From contig NZ_JADNBB010000003.1 of the NCBI RefSeq assembly GCF_015550595.1, positions 1 through 64,000 on the forward strand: DNA of 64,000 bases. The letters are read 5' to 3'. Shown here piece by piece: positions 59,880-64,000 of this stretch (position 1 is its first letter; the number at the start of each line of letters is the position of its first letter). The position numbers were made by a program, and so were the translations under genes. Under the pieces are notes generated by a model. It was given only the letters and a program-made list of their open reading frames with translations. It did not search any database and was not told where the DNA came from. The stretch comes from Parabacteroides goldsteinii (GTDB lineage Bacteria; Bacteroidota; Bacteroidia; Bacteroidales; Tannerellaceae).

Positions 59880-62429
59880 TTATTTAATTCTATATAAATG
59901 ATCGGCTTGTTGCCGTATTTTATTTGCCAGCATCGGCGGATAATCCGGATGAGTAGCGAAGAATGCATCGACTTCAGCTCTAGCTTCGGGCGAAATATGC
60001 CCGGATAGCAATGCACGCGCCCAAGCTGTCGGGAAAAATATATCACCGGTACGTTGTATTTCCTGCATTTCCTCCAAAGCCGGACGAATATATGCAATAG
60101 CTTCTTTTTGTCGTAATTGATTATTCAGGTTTGCCAACACGATAGAAGCCCAGGGTTCGACACGACGGTTCTCCGCTATCAACAAAGAGGCAAAGACACT
60201 GTCGCGCACCTCTTTGTGGGGAGAAACTGATGGTGAAATAAATGCATATTCGCGCTTCCGATCAGGGTTTGTTATACGCGATTGCTGAGTATTGACGATA
60301 TTATCAGCCTGTTCCGGTAAATGAAGTGCCAACACATAAGATAGACTGATATAATCATTCTCACTTAAAGCACAACCAGCCGGAGCTTGCTCTTTTTTCC
60401 ATATATTATATAATGTAGTAATCGCTTCCGGAGATTTAGCCAAAGAACGATATGAACGGAAAGCCTGCAGGCGATGCTGTAGGACAGAGGATGTTGTTAC
60501 GATCTGCCACAAAGTCTTTTCTAAAGCTTCCGTCTCCGCCGGATACAGACGTTGACAATTCCCGATATAACTCAAAGCTGCGGAAAAGAGTAATGAGTTA
60601 TCTTCTTTCGGTAAATAGTTCAACATCGTTTCCATAAATAATACCGGAGTAATAGCCTGGTTTAACAGATTCTCATACAGAGTGATCAGTATGGAACCTC
60701 TCAACAGCTCATTTTTACAGCCAGGCAGATAAGCTGCACATGCTTGGGCATCTGTTTCATTCAGATGGAAAAAACCATACCCTTTTCCATCTATATTAGG
60801 AATAATGAAACCACCTTCTTCCGGGAGCATTTTTAGTTTCTCTCGGATGAAATTTGAATTTCTCTCGAGAGAAACTGAAATTTCATCCGGATCCCCGTTT
60901 TTGGGAACAATCAGAAAGGACAGATCCTGCGGCCAGTTAAGGCCACGGTTAAAAGGATCTTTCTGAGTCACGATCAGACTATCGCCAACGAGCGAAGCTG
61001 TGATTTCCGGCATTCCTTTTTCATTCACCCAGATATGACTCCAGGAGGCCAGATCATCATCAGTATATTTATCCAGAATACTGATAAGCCCGTCCCAGGT
61101 AGCATTCCCATAAGCGTAAGTTTTCAGATACTCCTGAATACCTTGACGAAAAGCATCCTTCCCCATTTTCTTGATCAGCATTTCAAGGACTACCGGCGAC
61201 TTATCATAGATAATGTTGCCATAAACCAAACCTGCATTACGAAGATTATCCAGGTTTTGTTTGATAGGATTAGCTCCGGCAGTACGGTCTTCTGAATATG
61301 CCGGTGGAATGTAATCCTGCATAAAGCTCAGTGCATGATTCACATTCGGATACAAAGGTGTCACGATCTGTGAAGCAAAATAGTTGGCAAAAACCTCTTT
61401 CGTCCACACATCATCAAACCATTGCATGGTGACATAATCGCCAAACCACATGTGAGCCGTTTCGTGGGCAATCAGTGCGCTACGGCTTAATTGCTCGTTC
61501 AACGTCGGACTTTCGTTAAGAAACATTCTCCGATCCGTATAAAAGGTAGCTCCTGTATGCTCCATGCCGCCAAACTGAAATCCGGGAAGGATGATCAGAT
61601 CATATTTGGCAAAAGGATACGGGACATCCGTATATTCTTCCATCCAAGCTAATGCATCGAATACTTCTGATGCGATTGCCGGACACTGGGCTATCTTTTT
61701 CGGATCAGTTTCCCGGTGATATAGAGAGATATCTCTTCCGTCCCGCGTATATGTTTCGCGAATAAACTTTCCGGCAGTGAAAGCAAACAAATAAGTGCTT
61801 AACGGCTCCGTTTCCTTAAAAGAAATGATCTTACGACCAGGAGCAGACACTGTATCCGTACGCTCGATTGCCCCGTTTGCCACCGCCTGCCACTCTTCCG
61901 GCATTTCCAGTGTCAGGGTAAACAGAGACTTCATATCCGGCTGATCGAAACAGGGAAAAGCAGTCCGTGCCCGGTCAGGAACCAATAATGTATAAAGGAA
62001 CTCGTCCCTCCTGTTCAAAGACTGGTCGGCGGGAATAAAATCAACGGTCACTTTATTTATTCCGACAACACTTCTTTCTGCCGGTATAAGAATATGCTCA
62101 TTCTTGACTTCATAAGGAACAGGTTGTCCATTCAACAATACCAACGCGACTTGCGAAGATTCTCCACGAAAATCTATGATAATCGGCTGTTTTTTCTGTA
62201 AGGACAATTGAATTTCGGCATTTCCTTTGACAGGTTCCTGTTTCGTCTCCGGAATGGAGAAAAATAGATTATACTTGACCTGCCCGAAATGCTCTTTTCT
62301 GAACTGTGCCAGTTCACGACTTACTCCGGCTTCCTGCAACGCAGCATCTCTTTGTTGTGTTCCACAGGCTGTTAACAAGCCAATGGCTGCTATTCCGGCA
62401 ATACGGCATATCGTGTGAATGTGTTCCAT
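59880..62429 (-). CDS. M1 family zinc aminopeptidase, exported
   Basis: The 849-aa precursor begins with a signal peptide and lipobox-like LLTAC (MEHIHTICRIAGIAAIGLLT). The N-terminal beta domain is followed by the substrate-binding GGMEHTGA, the zinc motif HETAHMWFGD with the second glutamate in VWTKEVFANYF 18 residues on, and a long helical C-terminal domain. It removes N-terminal residues from peptides outside the cytoplasm. Placed between the DUF4268 gene (6 bp) and gdx (9 bp). Confidence 0.93.
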   Translation of the reverse strand: MEHIHTICRIAGIAAIGLLTACGTQQRDAALQEAGVSRELAQFRKEHFGQVKYNLFFSIPETKQEPVKGNAEIQLSLQKKQPIIIDFRGESSQVALVLLNGQPVPYEVKNEHILIPAERSVVGINKVTVDFIPADQSLNRRDEFLYTLLVPDRARTAFPCFDQPDMKSLFTLTLEMPEEWQAVANGAIERTDTVSAPGRKIISFKETEPLSTYLFAFTAGKFIRETYTRDGRDISLYHRETDPKKIAQCPAIASEVFDALAWMEEYTDVPYPFAKYDLIILPGFQFGGMEHTGATFYTDRRMFLNESPTLNEQLSRSALIAHETAHMWFGDYVTMQWFDDVWTKEVFANYFASQIVTPLYPNVNHALSFMQDYIPPAYSEDRTAGANPIKQNLDNLRNAGLVYGNIIYDKSPVVLEMLIKKMGKDAFRQGIQEYLKTYAYGNATWDGLISILDKYTDDDLASWSHIWVNEKGMPEITASLVGDSLIVTQKDPFNRGLNWPQDLSFLIVPKNGDPDEISVSLERNSNFIREKLKMLPEEGGFIIPNIDGKGYGFFHLNETDAQACAAYLPGCKNELLRGSILITLYENLLNQAITPVLFMETMLNYLPKEDNSLLFSAALSYIGNCQRLYPAETEALEKTLWQIVTTSSVLQHRLQAFRSYRSLAKSPEAITTLYNIWKKEQAPAGCALSENDYISLSYVLALHLPEQADNIVNTQQSRITNPDRKREYAFISPSVSPHKEVRDSVFASLLIAENRRVEPWASIVLANLNNQLRQKEAIAYIRPALEEMQEIQRTGDIFFPTAWARALLSGHISPEARAEVDAFFATHPDYPPMLANKIRQQADHLYRIK

Positions 62430-62435
62430 ATATTT

Positions 62436-62891
62436 TTACTCTCTCAAATATTCAGCGATCGACATAAAATTACGTTCCAGAATGTACATCTGCGACGCCA
62501 TAAAAGTAAAGAATTCTCCCCAATCTTGTTTACGATGGAAATCGATTCCTTCTTTAGCTATATAAATACGGGCAACTTCTTTGCCAGTTTCCCTTACAAA
62601 ACAAATATCCCAGATCAAACCTTCCGGAAAATCCTGCTCAAGCGTATCCTTATACCATGAAAGGCGCTCGAACATTTCCAACCGGAGATCTTCCCTTTTA
62701 TGATTCACTTCAAGGATTACATAAGCGCCTGTACGGTTTGCGTCAAACTTCAGTTCCACTCCTTTCACCTTGGTATCATATAGTGTCCATATCTTCTTAC
62801 GTCCTCTCAGGTTTGGCTGAACTTCGCAAAAGGCGGCAAAACTTTCCCAGAATTCCAGTTTCAGGTTCTTTAATTCGTCTTTACTATACAT
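62436..62891 (-). CDS. DUF4268 domain protein
   Basis: The 151-aa protein matches DUF4268: NLKLEFWESFAAFCEV, VELKFDANRTGAYVILEVNH and, near the end, FFTFMASQMYILERNFMSIA. The family is common in Bacteroidota; similar domains occur at the C-terminus of some nuclease-like proteins, but the role is unknown. It is 2 bp from the M16 gene and 6 bp from the M1 gene, both peptidases. Confidence 0.87.
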   Translation of the reverse strand: MYSKDELKNLKLEFWESFAAFCEVQPNLRGRKKIWTLYDTKVKGVELKFDANRTGAYVILEVNHKREDLRLEMFERLSWYKDTLEQDFPEGLIWDICFVRETGKEVARIYIAKEGIDFHRKQDWGEFFTFMASQMYILERNFMSIAEYLRE

Positions 62892-62893
62892 TA

Positions 62894-64000
62894 TTATTTA
62901 TAAATATCTTTCTTTCTCAATCTGATAATCTCTCCATACTCAGCCAGCTTCTTCATATCTATACGCCTGGAATTGCCTACAATAACATAAACAATGGGTT
63001 TCAGTCGGATATTATGACGGTAGAAGCGGACAATATCTTTCATATCCATATCCGAGATGCCGGTCAATAGAGCTTCATTCGGATCACTTTCAAAGCCATT
63101 CCTTTTATATCCTGCCACCTTTTCCGACAACTCTCTGAAGGATGGGTAATCGTTGTTCACCTGATTAGTGATCAATTGCTTGACCGTCGATATTCTATCC
63201 GGCTTCTCCGGCATGTCACTGATCAGAGAGCTCATCACTTCCATCGCATCCAGTGTCTTATCGCTTTGGGTAGACAACATGGTAACAAACTCACCGGCTT
63301 TTCCCTCCAGCTTATGAGGCGGCAATAAATAACGCCCGCTAACACGGTAGGCTAACGAACGGAATTCCCTTATCTCCTGAAACATCAACGACGACATATC
63401 TCCACCGAAATAAACAGAGAACAAACGGGAGGCATGACGCGACCATAAATCGTCCGTCACCTCTCCTTTCGCAAAACCGTACACAATACTTTGCGACGCT
63501 GTCGGCATATCCATAAAATAAACGACGGACTTGTCATACACTTCCGGATCTCGGTAATAATCGGAATCGGCAGCAATCGTTATCTCTTTTAACGGTATAG
63601 AGGCTTTTAACTGCTCTTCCACCTGATCGGAAGATAACGTTCCGCAATAATGCAGGTCGCACTCCGTCTGGCGGACGTTTGCAAAAATAGCCAACAAGTC
63701 TTTTCCTTTCAGCTTCTTTATCTCAGAAAGAGATAGTTTACGGAGATAACGCGACCGTTCACCATACTTCACTTTCTCGAGTAAAGCATTTGCAATATTA
63801 TCACTGGATTCGAAAAAAGCTTTTTCGGTTACTTTCGCATCATTAACAACCTGGCGGATCTGCTTATCGTCGGCTTTAACATGCGTAATGAAATCGCCGG
63901 CCAAAAGAACGGTTTCTTTGAAATGATTATCAAAGCCTGTTATACGAATAACAAACTGCTTGTCGTTTGCCTCGAAAGACATGGTACTGCCTAACACCTG
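62894..64000 (-). CDS. M16 family metallopeptidase, C-terminal part (cut by window end)
   Basis: About 369 codons are visible on the minus strand; the frame is open through position 64000, so the start lies outside the window. The segment matches the C-terminal half of a long insulinase-family protein: PTASQSIVYGFAKGEV, FSVYFGGDMSSLMFQEIREF and LAYRVSGRYLLPPH, with the substrate-binding R/Y region, ending in VYVIVGNSRRIDMKKL. The catalytic HxxEH motif would be in the missing part. Start of a four-gene run with DUF4268, M1 and gdx. Confidence 0.88.
   Translation of the reverse strand, partial: QVLGSTMSFEANDKQFVIRITGFDNHFKETVLLAGDFITHVKADDKQIRQVVNDAKVTEKAFFESSDNIANALLEKVKYGERSRYLRKLSLSEIKKLKGKDLLAIFANVRQTECDLHYCGTLSSDQVEEQLKASIPLKEITIAADSDYYRDPEVYDKSVVYFMDMPTASQSIVYGFAKGEVTDDLWSRHASRLFSVYFGGDMSSLMFQEIREFRSLAYRVSGRYLLPPHKLEGKAGEFVTMLSTQSDKTLDAMEVMSSLISDMPEKPDRISTVKQLITNQVNNDYPSFRELSEKVAGYKRNGFESDPNEALLTGISDMDMKDIVRFYRHNIRLKPIVYVIVGNSRRIDMKKLAEYGEIIRLRKKDIYK

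Overview
The window looks like chromosomal DNA of a gut-type Bacteroidales bacterium, most likely Parabacteroides or a close relative. This rests on the Bacteroidota promoter signature (TAnnTTTG at -7) before many genes, A-rich translation starts without Shine-Dalgarno sequences, a complete Na+-NQR operon, a type IX secretion plug protein, a fimbrillin remnant, GH20 and GH36 glycosidases, AMP nucleosidase, pyruvate phosphate dikinase and a bifunctional HisB. The genus is inferred; no rRNA or tRNA gene is present. Most of the window is ordinary core genome with tight operons and strong hairpin terminators.

Layout. 1-2.1 kb: a LytTR regulator overlapping an FHA/zinc-ribbon membrane protein, a frameshifted fimbrillin remnant, and a small conserved-looking ORF. 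2.2-8 kb: ppdK, then rlmD and a MltF-type lytic transglycosylase. 7.9-11.7 kb: a six-gene minus-strand operon built round a [FeFe]-hydrogenase-like protein, with two DRTGG proteins, two stand-alone HATPase proteins and a PHP phosphoesterase. This is the most intriguing unit in the window. 11.8-20.5 kb: aminopeptidase P, a GH20 hexosaminidase, a thioredoxin-fold protein without active-site cysteines, serB, a Dabb protein, a C_GCAxxG_C_C protein and MgtC. 20.6-26.3 kb: an MFS carrier, GH36 alpha-galactosidase, pyrK-pyrD and an XRE regulator. 27.2-29.5 kb: holA, AMP nucleosidase and an HsdR-N-only protein. 30.3-36.2 kb: nqrABCDEF, divergent from a T9SS plug gene (36.3-37.6 kb). 37.7-44.1 kb: a methyltransferase, a DUF2007 protein, a membrane ferredoxin protein, guanine deaminase, a DJ-1 protein and a hybrid sensor kinase. 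44.3-47.8 kb: paaK, an ACT protein, a 46-aa accessory peptide and a sodium:solute symporter. 48.0-54.5 kb: an ABC importer with permease and ATPase fused, a second PAS kinase, tex and ybaK. 54.6-59.5 kb: hisG-D-C-B with an upstream six-histidine leader peptide and terminator (attenuator), plus a lipoprotein. 59.5-64 kb: a Gdx-type exporter, an M1 aminopeptidase, a DUF4268 protein and an M16 peptidase cut by the window end.

How genes work together. NQR couples NADH oxidation to Na+ export, and the MgtC, SSS and MFS carriers sit in the same membrane economy. PyrK passes electrons from NADH to PyrD. HisG, D, C and B cover only part of histidine synthesis, so hisH, A, F and I/E must lie elsewhere. 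PaaK with an SSS symporter suggests aromatic-acid uptake and CoA activation.

Non-coding structure worth attention: a 22-bp phased repeat triplet (13508-13573), a 21-22-bp phased TTTAAAC series (38929-39000), repeated TTTGTAAAC motifs around the XRE gene promoter, an inverted repeat inside the LytTR promoter, and the his attenuator. No CRISPR array, intact IS element, prophage or RNA gene was seen.
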